Assembly: GCF_003060825.1 (NCBI RefSeq)
Contig: NZ_CP028922.1
Span: forward strand, 1,412,501-1,476,500
Length of the DNA: 64,000 nucleotides
From: Paenibacillus sp. CAA11
GTDB taxonomy: Bacteria > Bacillota > Bacilli > Paenibacillales > Paenibacillaceae
Direction of reading: 5' to 3'
Positions 44,052 to 52,464 of the stretch are shown here, one piece after another (the stretch's first letter is position 1; each line of letters starts with the position of its first letter). Under the pieces are notes generated by a model. The model ran no database searches and was not told the DNA's origin. It saw only the letters and a list, made by a program, of their open reading frames with translations. The position numbers and the translations under genes were made by a program.

Positions 44052-44178
44052 TTTGTTCAAGGCTGGCCTGGTAGGATAGTGGGTTTAAGCAAGGACAGAA
44101 TATGGTATTATGGTTCAGTGCGTGTTTACAGTGCGTGTACTGTGAATGAAAAGTTCTTGATGAAGGGATTGTCCTCGA

Positions 44179-44745
44179 ATGAAGGTATATACTCGAACAG
44201 GCGATCAGGGAATCACATCGGTCATTGGGGGTAGGGTAAGTAAAGATGATATCCGGGTCGAGGCTTACGGTACGATTGATGAGCTGAATAGCTTTGTAGG
44301 CCAGGCTGCATGCCTTGCTAACGATGAGCAATTTGGGGATCTTAAGCAGCATTTGCTGCACATTCAGCACGAACTGTTCGATTGTGGATCGGATCTTGCC
44401 TTTGTAAATCCTGGCCAAGGTGCCGCTGTCTATAAGACAAATGCTGATATGGTGCAGCGTTTGGAAGCTTGGATGGATGAATATGAGAAAGAGAATCCTG
44501 CGATTGAGCGTTTTATATTGCCGGGAGGAACACCTCTCTCCTCAGCTCTTCACGTTTGCCGTACCGTATGCAGACGAGCAGAACGCAGAACTGTGACGCT
44601 GGGAAATGTAGCGGAAATTAATTCGGAGGTGCTTCGATATATGAACCGCTTATCGGATTTTCTGTTCGTGGCCGCCAGAATGGCGAATGTGAGACAAGGC
44701 TGTCCGGATGTGGAATATGAACGGAGCGGGAGGGTGTTCAAGTAA
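44179..44745 (+). CDS. Cob(I)alamin adenosyltransferase (PduO type)
   Basis: 188-residue ATP:cob(I)alamin adenosyltransferase that makes adenosylcobalamin. Starts KVYTRTGDQGITS (ATP-binding loop), with VEAYGTIDELNSFVG and the C-terminal CRRAERRT, then YMNRLSDFLFVAAR, all standard for PduO/YvqK. The length is normal. It is the first gene of a compact group with the pseudouridine synthase and ArsC-like genes (2-base gap, then 4-base overlap); no functional link among the three is obvious. Confidence 0.92.
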   Translation: MKVYTRTGDQGITSVIGGRVSKDDIRVEAYGTIDELNSFVGQAACLANDEQFGDLKQHLLHIQHELFDCGSDLAFVNPGQGAAVYKTNADMVQRLEAWMDEYEKENPAIERFILPGGTPLSSALHVCRTVCRRAERRTVTLGNVAEINSEVLRYMNRLSDFLFVAARMANVRQGCPDVEYERSGRVFK

Positions 44746-44747
44746 TT

Positions 44748-45749
44748 ATGATGAATGAGTACTATCCTCCAATTACTTATATCGTGCCACCGGAGGAAGA
44801 TGGATACCTGCTCAAAACCATACTCCAGAAGAGGCTCCGCGTATCCCGGAAATTGCTGTCCAGGCTGAAATTAACGGAGCACGGTATTATGCTGAACGGT
44901 GAACGTGTCTATATCAGTGTTAAAGTCCGGCCGGGGGATGTCGTATCCATCCAGCTTGAGCAGGAGATATCTGAAGATATATTGCCGCAGCCTATGGATT
45001 TGGATATCCTGTATGAGGATGAAGCGCTGCTTATTCTTAATAAGCGGGCAGGGGTTATTGTTCACCCTACTCATGGCCACTATACGGGAACTTTGGCTAA
45101 CGGCGTGGTTCACTATTGGGCGGAGCAAGGAGTCCGGTACAGATTTCGGCCCGTGCACCGACTCGATCAGGAGACAAGCGGGGTGCTGGCTGTGGCTAAG
45201 AATGCCTATGTCCATCAGCACATCTCTGAACAGATGATTGCCGGCCAAGTTGACAAGAAATATGCTGCAATTGTTCATGGCAGACCCACCCCCTCAGAAG
45301 GCACTGTGGATGGTCCTATTGACCGGGACCCTGCTGAGCCGCATAGGCGGATCGTAACGCCTTCAGGGTATCCGGCTCTTACGTATTATAAGGTTGTCGA
45401 AAAATATCATCAGGGCTCAATGGTGCATCTCAAGCTGGGCAGCGGACGGACGCATCAAATTCGTGTCCATATGACTTGGATGGGATGCCCGTTGATCGGT
45501 GACAAGTTGTATAGTCAGGCGGGAAGGGGAGAAGACGAAGCCCGGGAGCTGCAGTCAGCTGGGAAGCTGGACGAGCTGATTGACCGGCAAGCTCTTCATG
45601 CCAGGGAATTAGGATTTGTCCATCCGCTCACAGGCGAATACATGTTGTTCACAGCCCCGCTTCCCGAAGATATGGAAGAGCTGAGGGATGCTCTAAGGAG
45701 TCAGTCTTTTTTGAGCCATAAAAATGATCAGATAGGAGATAAAGCATGA
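44748..45749 (+). CDS. RluA-family pseudouridine synthase
   Basis: 333 residues. An N-terminal S4-like RNA-binding region (RLRVSRKLLSRLKL) and the catalytic domain with HRLDQETSGVLAVAKN, where the Asp is the nucleophile, and SGRTHQIRVHMTWMGCPLIGD. It converts uridine to pseudouridine in rRNA or tRNA; the exact site cannot be predicted. Two tandem ATGs. Its stop overlaps the next gene by four bases (ATGA). Confidence 0.92.
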   Translation: MMNEYYPPITYIVPPEEDGYLLKTILQKRLRVSRKLLSRLKLTEHGIMLNGERVYISVKVRPGDVVSIQLEQEISEDILPQPMDLDILYEDEALLILNKRAGVIVHPTHGHYTGTLANGVVHYWAEQGVRYRFRPVHRLDQETSGVLAVAKNAYVHQHISEQMIAGQVDKKYAAIVHGRPTPSEGTVDGPIDRDPAEPHRRIVTPSGYPALTYYKVVEKYHQGSMVHLKLGSGRTHQIRVHMTWMGCPLIGDKLYSQAGRGEDEARELQSAGKLDELIDRQALHARELGFVHPLTGEYMLFTAPLPEDMEELRDALRSQSFLSHKNDQIGDKA

Positions 45750-46105
45750 GTAAACTGGTTGTCTATCAATATCCAAAGTGCAGCACTTGCCGCAATGCGG
45801 TGAAATGGCTTCAAGCTGCAGGTCATGAACTGGAGTTAAGGCATATTGTCGAAACACCGCCAACACCGGAAGAGCTGAATGATCTTGTGACGAAGAGCGG
45901 CCTGGAGTTAAAAAAGTTCTTCAACACCAGCGGGGAAGCCTATAAGTCGCTCGGGCTTAAGGACAAGCTGGCTGATTATACAAGAGAAGAACAGCTCAAA
46001 CTGCTGGCTTCCAACGGTATGCTGATTAAGCGTCCGATTGTAACAGACGGTGAGAAGGTAACAGTGGGCTTCAAAGAGGACAACTACCAGGCGGCCTGGA
46101 GTTAA
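45746..46105 (+). CDS. ArsC/Spx-family protein (YusI-like)
   Basis: 119 residues with a thioredoxin-like ArsC fold. The N-terminal YPKCSTCRNAVKWL carries a CxxC pair, and LIKRPIVTDGEKVTVGF is the usual ArsC/Spx C-terminal signature with Arg before Pro. The length matches YusI rather than Spx (which has RPI and a longer C-terminus). Function unknown; true arsenate reduction is doubtful because no ars genes adjoin. Translationally coupled to the pseudouridine synthase gene. Confidence 0.85.
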   Translation: MSKLVVYQYPKCSTCRNAVKWLQAAGHELELRHIVETPPTPEELNDLVTKSGLELKKFFNTSGEAYKSLGLKDKLADYTREEQLKLLASNGMLIKRPIVTDGEKVTVGFKEDNYQAAWS

Positions 46106-46226
46106 TCAGCAGCTTTAGGGGATTGCAGGAAGCAGGAGCTGCTCTTTTACCTCTATGCTATACTGAAACAGATGACTTCATTATCCGATAAAATAAGAGA
46201 TGAACATGATATAAGGAGAGAGAGCT

Positions 46227-47117
46227 TTGACGGATGGCAACAGAGAGACTTTACTGCTAGTGGATGGGATGGCTTTAATGTTCCGGGCTTATTATGCCAC
46301 CTCTGCCAGTGGCTATATCCGGCGCACCAAGGCAGGTCTTCCCACGAATGCCATATACGGATTTATGCGTTATTTCTGGGATGCGGTGGAGACCTTCGGC
46401 CCTTCGCATGTGGCTTGCTGCTGGGATCTTGGAAGCAAGACCTTCCGAAAGGAGCAATTCCCGGCTTATAAAGGGAACCGTTCTGAGGCTCCGGATGAGC
46501 TAATCCCGCAGTTTACAGTGATTCGCGATGTCATGGAGAGCCTTGGAATTCCGAATATAAGCGCGGTCGGATTTGAGGCCGATGATTGCATCGGCACATT
46601 GGCTTCCAGATATAGCGGGGAGATGCGGGTGCTGGTACTGACCGGAGATCATGATATGCTGCAGCTTGTGGACGAGCACACCAGCGTTATCATCATGAAG
46701 AAAGGTCATGGCAATTACATGGTATATACCCCTGAATCTCTGATGGAAGAGAAGCAGCTGACCCCCAAGCAGATTATTGACCTCAAGGGACTTATGGGGG
46801 ATCCCAGTGATAACTATCCCGGGGTTCGCGGAATTGGGGAGAAGACAGCGCTCAAGCTGGTGCAGGAATTCAGGGATGTGGAAGGGATATTGGCAAACCT
46901 TGATAAGCTGACGAAGGGCGTACGTAACAAGATTGAGAGTGATCTGGAAATGCTTCACCTGTCCAGGCAGCTGGCTTCAATACGCCGTGATGTAGAGCTC
47001 GTATGCGATATGAATGCTTGTCGTCTCGAACTGAATCACCCTGTAGTAGCGGCAAAATTTGAGGAGCTGGAAATGAAAAGTATTTGTACCTGGATGGGAG
47101 TGGCAGTCGGTTCATGA
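46227..47117 (+). CDS. 5'-3' exonuclease (YpcP/Pol I nuclease-domain type)
   Basis: 296-residue stand-alone 5' nuclease with flap-endonuclease activity expected, used in RNA-primer removal and repair. Metal-binding acidic motifs: LLVDGMALMFRAYYA, GFEADDCIGTLAS, VLTGDHDMLQLV, and the helix-3-turn/H3TH region LMGDPSDNYPGVRGIGEKTA. No polymerase domain. TTG start, GGAGAGAGAG upstream. The stop overlaps the start of the phosphodiester glycosidase gene by four bases. Confidence 0.9.
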   Translation: MTDGNRETLLLVDGMALMFRAYYATSASGYIRRTKAGLPTNAIYGFMRYFWDAVETFGPSHVACCWDLGSKTFRKEQFPAYKGNRSEAPDELIPQFTVIRDVMESLGIPNISAVGFEADDCIGTLASRYSGEMRVLVLTGDHDMLQLVDEHTSVIIMKKGHGNYMVYTPESLMEEKQLTPKQIIDLKGLMGDPSDNYPGVRGIGEKTALKLVQEFRDVEGILANLDKLTKGVRNKIESDLEMLHLSRQLASIRRDVELVCDMNACRLELNHPVVAAKFEELEMKSICTWMGVAVGS

Positions 47118-48217
47118 GCGTATGGCATAATGCGGGGAAATTAAAGGTATTTGCACTATTATTAACAGTTATAGTCATGCTGACAGCTGTTGATCCGGGC
47201 GGCGTTGCAGTTGCGGCGCAGCCTAAAATTCAAAACGGAGTTAAGAAGGTGAAGGCAGCTGGACGGACCTTTACGGTTCAGACGGTTCATATCCCCAAGG
47301 GAACGCCCGTAACAGCAGGTCTTGCGAAGGGACAGGTCGGGAAGACGGAGTCTCTGGCTGGGATTGCCAAACGCTATCATGCGCAGGCAGCGATTAACGG
47401 AACGTTCTTCTCGGCATATGGAGGACCGACAGACCCTTATGGAACGCTTATTCTTAATGGCCGCACAGCCTATATCAGTCGTTACGGGACGGTCATTGGG
47501 TTTCTGAAGGATGGAACGGTGCTGATGGATACGCTCCGAATGTCTCTGAGAGGCACAGTAACGGCAACAGACGGGAAATCAACCGGCTGGTATGCGACGT
47601 GGATGAATCGGACACCGGAGAAGACTGCGAACACCATTGTCTTATTGACTCCTGATCGTGGAGCTAATGTAGGTTTTAGTGGAGGCATTGCCGTAACCGT
47701 TAAGGAGGGGACGGTTAGCAGTAAATCTGTAAATTCCAATGCAGCCATTCCGAAGAACGGGTATGTTATTGTATTTGTAGGCAGCGAGAAAAAGCTTGCG
47801 GATCGCTTTGCCGTAGGCAGCACAGTAGACTATAGCCTCAGCTATAGTGATGATAAGAACCGCGAGCTGCCCGCTTGGAGTAATGTGGTGACTGCACTCG
47901 GAGCTGGACCAAGGCTGGTGAAGGACAGCAAGGTGGCGCTGAATGCGAAGGCGGAAGGCTTTAATGATCCTAAAATTCTCTCAGCCTCTGCCACAAGAAG
48001 CGGCATAGCTATAATGCAGGATGGCTCGATCATGCTGGCGACCGTAAAGGGAGCAACCATGTCTCAGTGGGCTGCAATTATGAAAGCCATGGGAGCTAAG
48101 CAGGCAATGAACCTGGATGGCGGAGCCTCTTCCGGCTTGTATGCAGGGGGGAAGCTGCTAACCTCTCCCGGACGTCTTCTCAGCAACGCTTTGGTTTTTG
48201 GCGCTGGTGTAAAGTAA
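47114..48217 (+). CDS. Secreted phosphodiester glycosidase (NAGPA-type)
   Basis: 367 residues. An N-terminal signal peptide or anchor (VFALLLTVIVMLTAVDP). The phosphodiester-glycosidase domain includes AAINGTFFSAYGGPTDPYGTL, and near the C-terminus MNLDGGASSGLYAGGKLL, the conserved DGG core. Related proteins cleave N-acetylglucosamine-1-phosphodiesters or act in exopolysaccharide metabolism; the substrate here is unknown. The start overlaps the exonuclease stop (ATGA). Confidence 0.85.
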   Translation: MSVWHNAGKLKVFALLLTVIVMLTAVDPGGVAVAAQPKIQNGVKKVKAAGRTFTVQTVHIPKGTPVTAGLAKGQVGKTESLAGIAKRYHAQAAINGTFFSAYGGPTDPYGTLILNGRTAYISRYGTVIGFLKDGTVLMDTLRMSLRGTVTATDGKSTGWYATWMNRTPEKTANTIVLLTPDRGANVGFSGGIAVTVKEGTVSSKSVNSNAAIPKNGYVIVFVGSEKKLADRFAVGSTVDYSLSYSDDKNRELPAWSNVVTALGAGPRLVKDSKVALNAKAEGFNDPKILSASATRSGIAIMQDGSIMLATVKGATMSQWAAIMKAMGAKQAMNLDGGASSGLYAGGKLLTSPGRLLSNALVFGAGVK

Positions 48218-48230
48218 ATAGTCTGATTAA

Positions 48231-48280
48231 TAGAACATAGAAGGCCGAACCCCTCCAGGGGTTCGGCCTTCTATGTTCTA
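48231..48280. terminator. Very long bidirectional terminator
   Basis: A perfect 24-bp stem with a 2-base centre (TAGAACATAGAAGGCCGAAC... and its complement) lies between convergent genes. The flanks are only short A/T tracts. Confidence 0.8.
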
Positions 48281-48285
48281 CAGAC

Positions 48286-49233
48286 CTAAGTTTCATACAG
48301 AACTTGTCCGGACAAAGTCAGATCGTATCCCTGCAGGGCTGCAAGCTCTGACTGAAAGGCATCCGAGCGAATGACCCCCAGCAATGAAGGAATCCACTTT
48401 GTGCTTTGCGGGGTCTTCAGAACAACAAGATCATAGCGTTCTTCGATCAGAGGGATAAAATCAACCTCTCCCGCCAGCCTTGCAGTCTTTTCTGTACCGA
48501 CCCCGACATCGGCCGTTCCGGAGGAAATGCGGCTGGCCACTCCCATATGGCTGGTTTCCTCGCGTTCATATCCCTGGAGGCTATGGCGGTCAATATGATG
48601 AATTCTAAGCTGTTCATCCAGCAGTACTCGGGCTCCAGACCCTTTCTCGCGGTTAGCAAGAACCAGACCAGGCTTCTCTAAATCCCGCCAGCTGAGAAGG
48701 GATTTGGGATTACCGGCCTGCACATACAAGCCCGCCTTCCGTTTAAGCAGATTGATTACCATATAATCATAGCCGGTTAATAGCTTGCTGATATAAGGGA
48801 GATTATACTCCCCGCTCTCTGCATCAAGCAGGTGGGTACTGGCAATATCGCTTTGCCCTTGAATGAGGGAAATTAGTCCTGCTATGCTTCCAGCATAAGA
48901 GCGCAGCGGCCGGTAGGCCGGATTCTCTCTCTCCAAGTATCTGGCGAGCAGATCCAGGCTGATCTCCTGGCCGGTGATCACAAGTGATCCTGAGCCTGAG
49001 GCTGCAGGAGAGCCGGTATGCGGTAAATCAACAGATGCCGCCTGCTCGGAAGAACTTCCTGCTGCCGTCATGCTGGAGCGTTTATAGCTTTCTAGATCCG
49101 CTGCATCGATGCGCATTTGTTTACCTACACGATACGAGGGCAAGAGTCCTTTCTTTATCAAATCATAGATGGTTAGCTTCGAAACCTTGAGCAGCTTGGC
49201 TACTTCTTCGGTTGTATAAGAATGATCGGTCAT
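48286..49233 (-). CDS. HTH-PBP regulator of molybdate-type transporter (YvgK-like)
   Basis: 315 residues. N-terminal excisionase/MerR-like helix-turn-helix (YTTEEVAKLLKVSKLTIYDL, then GLLPSYRVGKQMRIDAADL), a Ser/Ala-rich linker (about 52-85), then a periplasmic-binding-protein-like domain (LVITGQEISLDLLARYLE, DIASTHLLD, VGVGTEKTARLAG). The domain pair and the divergent modA-modB neighbours match Bacillus yvgK-yvgL-yvgM. It probably senses molybdate or a related ligand and binds the shared intergenic region, which holds tandem 10-bp repeats. Confidence 0.85.
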   Translation of the reverse strand: MTDHSYTTEEVAKLLKVSKLTIYDLIKKGLLPSYRVGKQMRIDAADLESYKRSSMTAAGSSSEQAASVDLPHTGSPAASGSGSLVITGQEISLDLLARYLERENPAYRPLRSYAGSIAGLISLIQGQSDIASTHLLDAESGEYNLPYISKLLTGYDYMVINLLKRKAGLYVQAGNPKSLLSWRDLEKPGLVLANREKGSGARVLLDEQLRIHHIDRHSLQGYEREETSHMGVASRISSGTADVGVGTEKTARLAGEVDFIPLIEERYDLVVLKTPQSTKWIPSLLGVIRSDAFQSELAALQGYDLTLSGQVLYET

Positions 49234-49251
49234 TCTGTTTCTCCTTCGTCA

Positions 49252-49305
49252 CTAAATAGATATATCTAATTATAACTAATTATATCTAAATAGAACTAAT
49301 TGTAA
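49252..49305. repeat. Tandem 10-bp repeats in regulator/modA gap
   Basis: CTAATTATAA, CTAATTATAT, CTAAATAGAA and CTAATTGTAA run head to tail at 49266-49305. A fifth unit, CTAAATAGAT (49252-49261), lies 4 bases before them. The 10-bp step puts each unit on the same DNA face. The array ends exactly where a TATAAT (49306-49311) for modA begins, so a bound protein would cover the -35 region. Confidence 0.75.
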
Positions 49306-49346
49306 TATAATAATATTGGATTATACATAGCTAGGAGGCAATCGTT

Positions 49347-50183
49347 TTGAAAAAAACAAAACTTGTATGTGTATTATTTATCGTATCGGCAATGCTCATG
49401 CTATTGCTGGCTGGCTGCGGCAAGGATTCAGCTAATAAGGAGTCAGCTAGCAATGAGACTAATAAGCCTTCGGCACCTGCAACAAGTCAAGTGGAACTGA
49501 CAATCTCAGCGGCAGCAAGCTTGAAGGACAGCATGGAGCAGCTAAGTGAAACTTATGAGAAATCCCATACAGATGTTCATCTTGTTTTCAATTACGGAGC
49601 ATCAGGATCGCTTCAAAAGCAGATCGAGCAGGGAGCGCCTGCAGATATCTTCATCTCAGCAGGCAATAAACAGATGCAAGCTTTGGTTGACCAAGGGCTG
49701 ATCGAAGCGAAGGATTCATCAGTGCTGCTGAGAAATGAGCTTGTACTGATTGTGCCTAAGTCCTCGTCCCAAACGCCAGCAACACTTGACGATCTGAAGG
49801 GAGAGTCAACCAAGCTCATTGCCATGGGAGACCCAGATGCCGTTCCGGCAGGCAATTACACTAAGGAATCCCTTGAATCTAACAAACTTTGGGACACGCT
49901 AAAACCTAAAATGGTCTTTGCCAAGGACGTGAGACAGGTGCTCACCTATGTAGAGACAGGAAATGCGGATGCCGGATTTGTATACAAAAGCGATGCGATG
50001 ATCTCGGACAAGGTTAAGACCGCTTTCGTGGTTGATGCCTCTGCCCACAAGCCGATTGAATACCCTATTGGCCTGCTAAAAGCCAGCAAAGAGCAAGAGG
50101 CTGCTCAAAGCTTCATTAAGTTCCTGGAAAGCGCAGAGGCGCTAGAGGTGTTCACTAAGTTCGGCTTTAGCACTGTGTCATGA
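49347..50183 (+). CDS. modA: Molybdate ABC transporter binding lipoprotein
   Basis: 278 residues. Lipoprotein signal with LLLAGC (Cys near residue 26), a Ser/Asn-rich linker, and a type II oxyanion-binding fold: VELTISAAASLKDSMEQL, FNYGASGSLQKQIEQGAPAD and GNADAGFVYKSDA match ModA/WtpA-type sequences. TTG start 8 bases after AGGAGG. The stop overlaps modB by four bases. It captures molybdate (or tungstate) outside the cell. Confidence 0.92.
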   Translation: MKKTKLVCVLFIVSAMLMLLLAGCGKDSANKESASNETNKPSAPATSQVELTISAAASLKDSMEQLSETYEKSHTDVHLVFNYGASGSLQKQIEQGAPADIFISAGNKQMQALVDQGLIEAKDSSVLLRNELVLIVPKSSSQTPATLDDLKGESTKLIAMGDPDAVPAGNYTKESLESNKLWDTLKPKMVFAKDVRQVLTYVETGNADAGFVYKSDAMISDKVKTAFVVDASAHKPIEYPIGLLKASKEQEAAQSFIKFLESAEALEVFTKFGFSTVS

Positions 50184-50860
50184 ATCAAAGCTTATCCCAA
50201 GAGGAGTTCTGGACACCGGTAATCCTCTCGGTTAAGGTATCCATCCTGTCAGCGATTATTGCATTCATACTTGCGCTTGCCGCTGCTTTATTTATGAACA
50301 GTCGCCGCTTTGTCGGAAGGACTGCACTAGAGACTATATTTATGCTGCCGCTAGTGCTTCCACCGACCGTTGTTGGCTTTTTGCTGCTGGTCAGCTTCGG
50401 AAGGCGTTCTATCATTGGCAAGATGTATGAGTCGATGTTTCATATGCCGATTGTATTTACTTGGGGGGCTGCTGTCATAGCGGCCTCCGCTGTTGCCTTT
50501 CCTCTTGCGTATCAGACGATCAAGACGGGTCTCGCCTCGCTGGATAAGGACCTGCTCAGTGCAGGTCGATCTCTCGGCGCTTCAGAGTGGCAGCTGCTTA
50601 GGTATGTGATAGCTCCGCTGGTCAAACGCTCGCTGGTAACGGCCTTTATTCTGGCCTTTGCACGCAGCCTTGGCGAATTCGGAGCTACACTCATGCTAGC
50701 AGGCAATATCCCTGGCCGGACACAAACACTGCCGACGGCAATATATATGGCCTCCGAGTCTGGCGATATGACTCAGGTATGGCTATGGACCGGACTTATG
50801 GTATTCATCTCTTTCCTGCTCTTGACTGTCGCCGGTCCTCATACGCGGCGTTCCGAGTAG
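50180..50860 (+). CDS. modB: Molybdate ABC transporter permease
   Basis: 226-residue, five- or six-helix permease. The coupling motif AGRSLGASEWQLLRYVIAPL (EAA loop) and ARSLGEFGATLMLAGNIPG are diagnostic of ModB. No modC ATPase follows: the next gene is on the opposite strand. The ATPase must be supplied from elsewhere or shared, as seems to be so for the yvgLM genes of Bacillus. Confidence 0.92.
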   Translation: MNQSLSQEEFWTPVILSVKVSILSAIIAFILALAAALFMNSRRFVGRTALETIFMLPLVLPPTVVGFLLLVSFGRRSIIGKMYESMFHMPIVFTWGAAVIAASAVAFPLAYQTIKTGLASLDKDLLSAGRSLGASEWQLLRYVIAPLVKRSLVTAFILAFARSLGEFGATLMLAGNIPGRTQTLPTAIYMASESGDMTQVWLWTGLMVFISFLLLTVAGPHTRRSE

Positions 50861-50865
50861 AGAGA

Positions 50866-51171
50866 TTAGTCGGTAAAGTGCGGCTCACCGAGGACCTGGT
50901 TCAAAAAGCTGCGCAGCTCCGTGCCTTCTTCCGAATTCAGGTTGAAGACGGCTTCTAGGTAGCCTTCTTCCTCAAGATCATCGCTTCCGAGAATAGCCGT
51001 CTTTCCGCTTTGCAGATCAAGCACTAGCTTCTTGCCGTAGAACCGATTGGTAGTCGTAACAGCCAGGTCAAACCGCTTCAGGGAAGGGCCGATAAAGGTC
51101 ACAAATCTTGTGGAAGTTTGTTCTGTGCTGTCGCTCAGGAAGTCCAGATCTGTATCGGAATGGTTGCTCAT
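50866..51171 (-). CDS. DUF3055-like protein
   Basis: 101 residues. TRFVTFIGPSLKRFDLAVTT, then NRFYGKKLVLDLQSGKTAIL and an acidic second half, fits the DUF3055 family of small Firmicute proteins; function unknown. ATG 51171 follows AAGGAGGCATTATC; a frame to 51222 lacks a site. Its stop lies 5 bases from the end of modB on the other strand, without a terminator between. Confidence 0.78.
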   Translation of the reverse strand: MSNHSDTDLDFLSDSTEQTSTRFVTFIGPSLKRFDLAVTTTNRFYGKKLVLDLQSGKTAILGSDDLEEEGYLEAVFNLNSEEGTELRSFLNQVLGEPHFTD

Positions 51172-51262
51172 GATAATGCCTCCTTGAGGTAGTTGTACAG
51201 AGATAAGTTCTTTACCAGTCATTATATCCGAATATATAAGCCTAAGGGAAATACCCTATCCG

Positions 51263-51355
51263 TTGACTCGTTTGGAAAATATGGTATTATATACATCAAC
51301 AGGATATACATTAGAGGAAGCACCTCTCTTGCTTTAGCAGGAGAGGTGCTTTTTT
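51263..51355 (+). ncRNA. Short promoter-terminator unit upstream of HRDC gene
   Basis: TTGACT (51263-51268), 16-base spacer, TATTAT (51285-51290). Then, from 51317, a strong terminator: AAGCACCTCTC with GAGAGGTGCTT, an inner TTGC/GCAG part, and T6 to 51355. The predicted transcript is about 55-60 bases. It is either a small RNA or an attenuated leader for the HRDC gene, whose own start is 33 bases further on. Confidence 0.5.
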
Positions 51356-51387
51356 GTATGTGCTGATCTTATCGGAGGTGTTAAGTC

Positions 51388-52401
51388 ATGCGAATTGTAT
51401 TTCTGAACAGTTTGGAGAAGCGGGTAGAAGGGGAGCTGACCAGCAGCAGTCAGGTCTGGATTGGAGAGGAGCAGGGACTCTGGCGAATAGGCTGGGACGA
51501 GATGGGGGACCAGGAATCTCCTCTTTGGTACGAGGGGGACTCCTGGTCAGAAATGCTGCACATTTACCGGCACAGGCTGGCCGCCAAGCTGGCGGAGGGT
51601 TTTCGGCCTGTCATCGAAGGCATATTTCATGAAGGCGAGGCGCAGGGTAGCGGCCGTACACTTGCAGCTCAGAAGCTGATTTGTTACAGCGAGCTTCACG
51701 CAAATGAAGAGCTGTATAATGAGTTATGCGCTTGGCGGCGCAGACGCGCAGCACAAGAGCGCAAGGCCCCTTATTTAATTGCCAGCAACCGTCTGCTGCG
51801 GATGATCAGCGCCTTTGTGCCGAAGACTTCTGCAGAGCTGCTTCAGCTTCCGGGAGTGGGAGAAGGAAAGTCAGCGGAGTATGGTGCAGATCTGCTAAAC
51901 ATTACCGAGGGGGCAAGCCGAACTCACGATTTTCCCCTTACATGGGTATTCTCCGTTATTGACCAAGAAGTCTTTCTCTCCTGGCAGTACAAACAGAAGG
52001 AAGCTAAATATCGCCAGGAGATTGAGAAATTTAATCTGCGCCGCTCCCTGATGGAAGGCGTACAAGAAGGACTGAGCTTGGAGCAGCTGTCTCTTCGTAC
52101 AGAGCTTGACCGCAGAGAAGTGTTGGAAATGCTTGAAGTACTGGGAAAGGAGGGGCACAGCTTGGAGCCGCTTGTTGCTCTGGAGCTTGCTGACACATCT
52201 GAAGCAGAACAGAATCGTGTATGGGAAGCGTACCAGAAGCTTGGCGATGAATACTTAAAGCCGGTTCTGCAGCATGTGTATGGTCCAGAGCGAATTGCGG
52301 CTGAAGGAGAGAAGCTGGAGCGATTATATGAGCTGCTGCGGCTGATACGTCTTCGCTATCGCAGCCAGCCTGATTCAAGGGCTGTTCGGAGCGCTGGCTA
52401 A
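51388..52401 (+). CDS. HRDC-domain protein
   Basis: 337 residues, no helicase domain. An N-terminal unassigned region (1-95), then an HRDC domain (ELYNELCAWRRRRAAQERKAPYL, split as seen at about 112-185, with ELLQLPGVGEGKSAEYGADLL), then a C-terminal helix-turn-helix part (EGLSLEQLSLRTELDRREVL) like that trailing RecQ. HRDC domains bind nucleic acids. It may assist a helicase or act in recombination (inference). GGAGGTGTTAAGTC precedes the ATG. Confidence 0.8.
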   Translation: MRIVFLNSLEKRVEGELTSSSQVWIGEEQGLWRIGWDEMGDQESPLWYEGDSWSEMLHIYRHRLAAKLAEGFRPVIEGIFHEGEAQGSGRTLAAQKLICYSELHANEELYNELCAWRRRRAAQERKAPYLIASNRLLRMISAFVPKTSAELLQLPGVGEGKSAEYGADLLNITEGASRTHDFPLTWVFSVIDQEVFLSWQYKQKEAKYRQEIEKFNLRRSLMEGVQEGLSLEQLSLRTELDRREVLEMLEVLGKEGHSLEPLVALELADTSEAEQNRVWEAYQKLGDEYLKPVLQHVYGPERIAAEGEKLERLYELLRLIRLRYRSQPDSRAVRSAG

Positions 52402-52409
52402 GGACAAAT

Positions 52410-52460
52410 AAAGGACGAAAGCCTTCGCTTCTTGGGGAAGCTTCATGGCTCTCGTCCTTT
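52410..52460. terminator. Bidirectional terminator between HRDC and corA genes
   Basis: AAAGGACGA..AGCC pairs with GGCT..TCGTCCTTT around an inner GCTTC/GAAGC helix, between convergent genes. Confidence 0.82.
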
Positions 52461-52464
52461 ATGA

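Noticed and set aside
45746..46105. Arsenate reductase of an ars operon
   Set aside because: The fold fits ArsC, but no arsR, arsB or acr3 gene is near and the length and neighbours fit YusI-like proteins.
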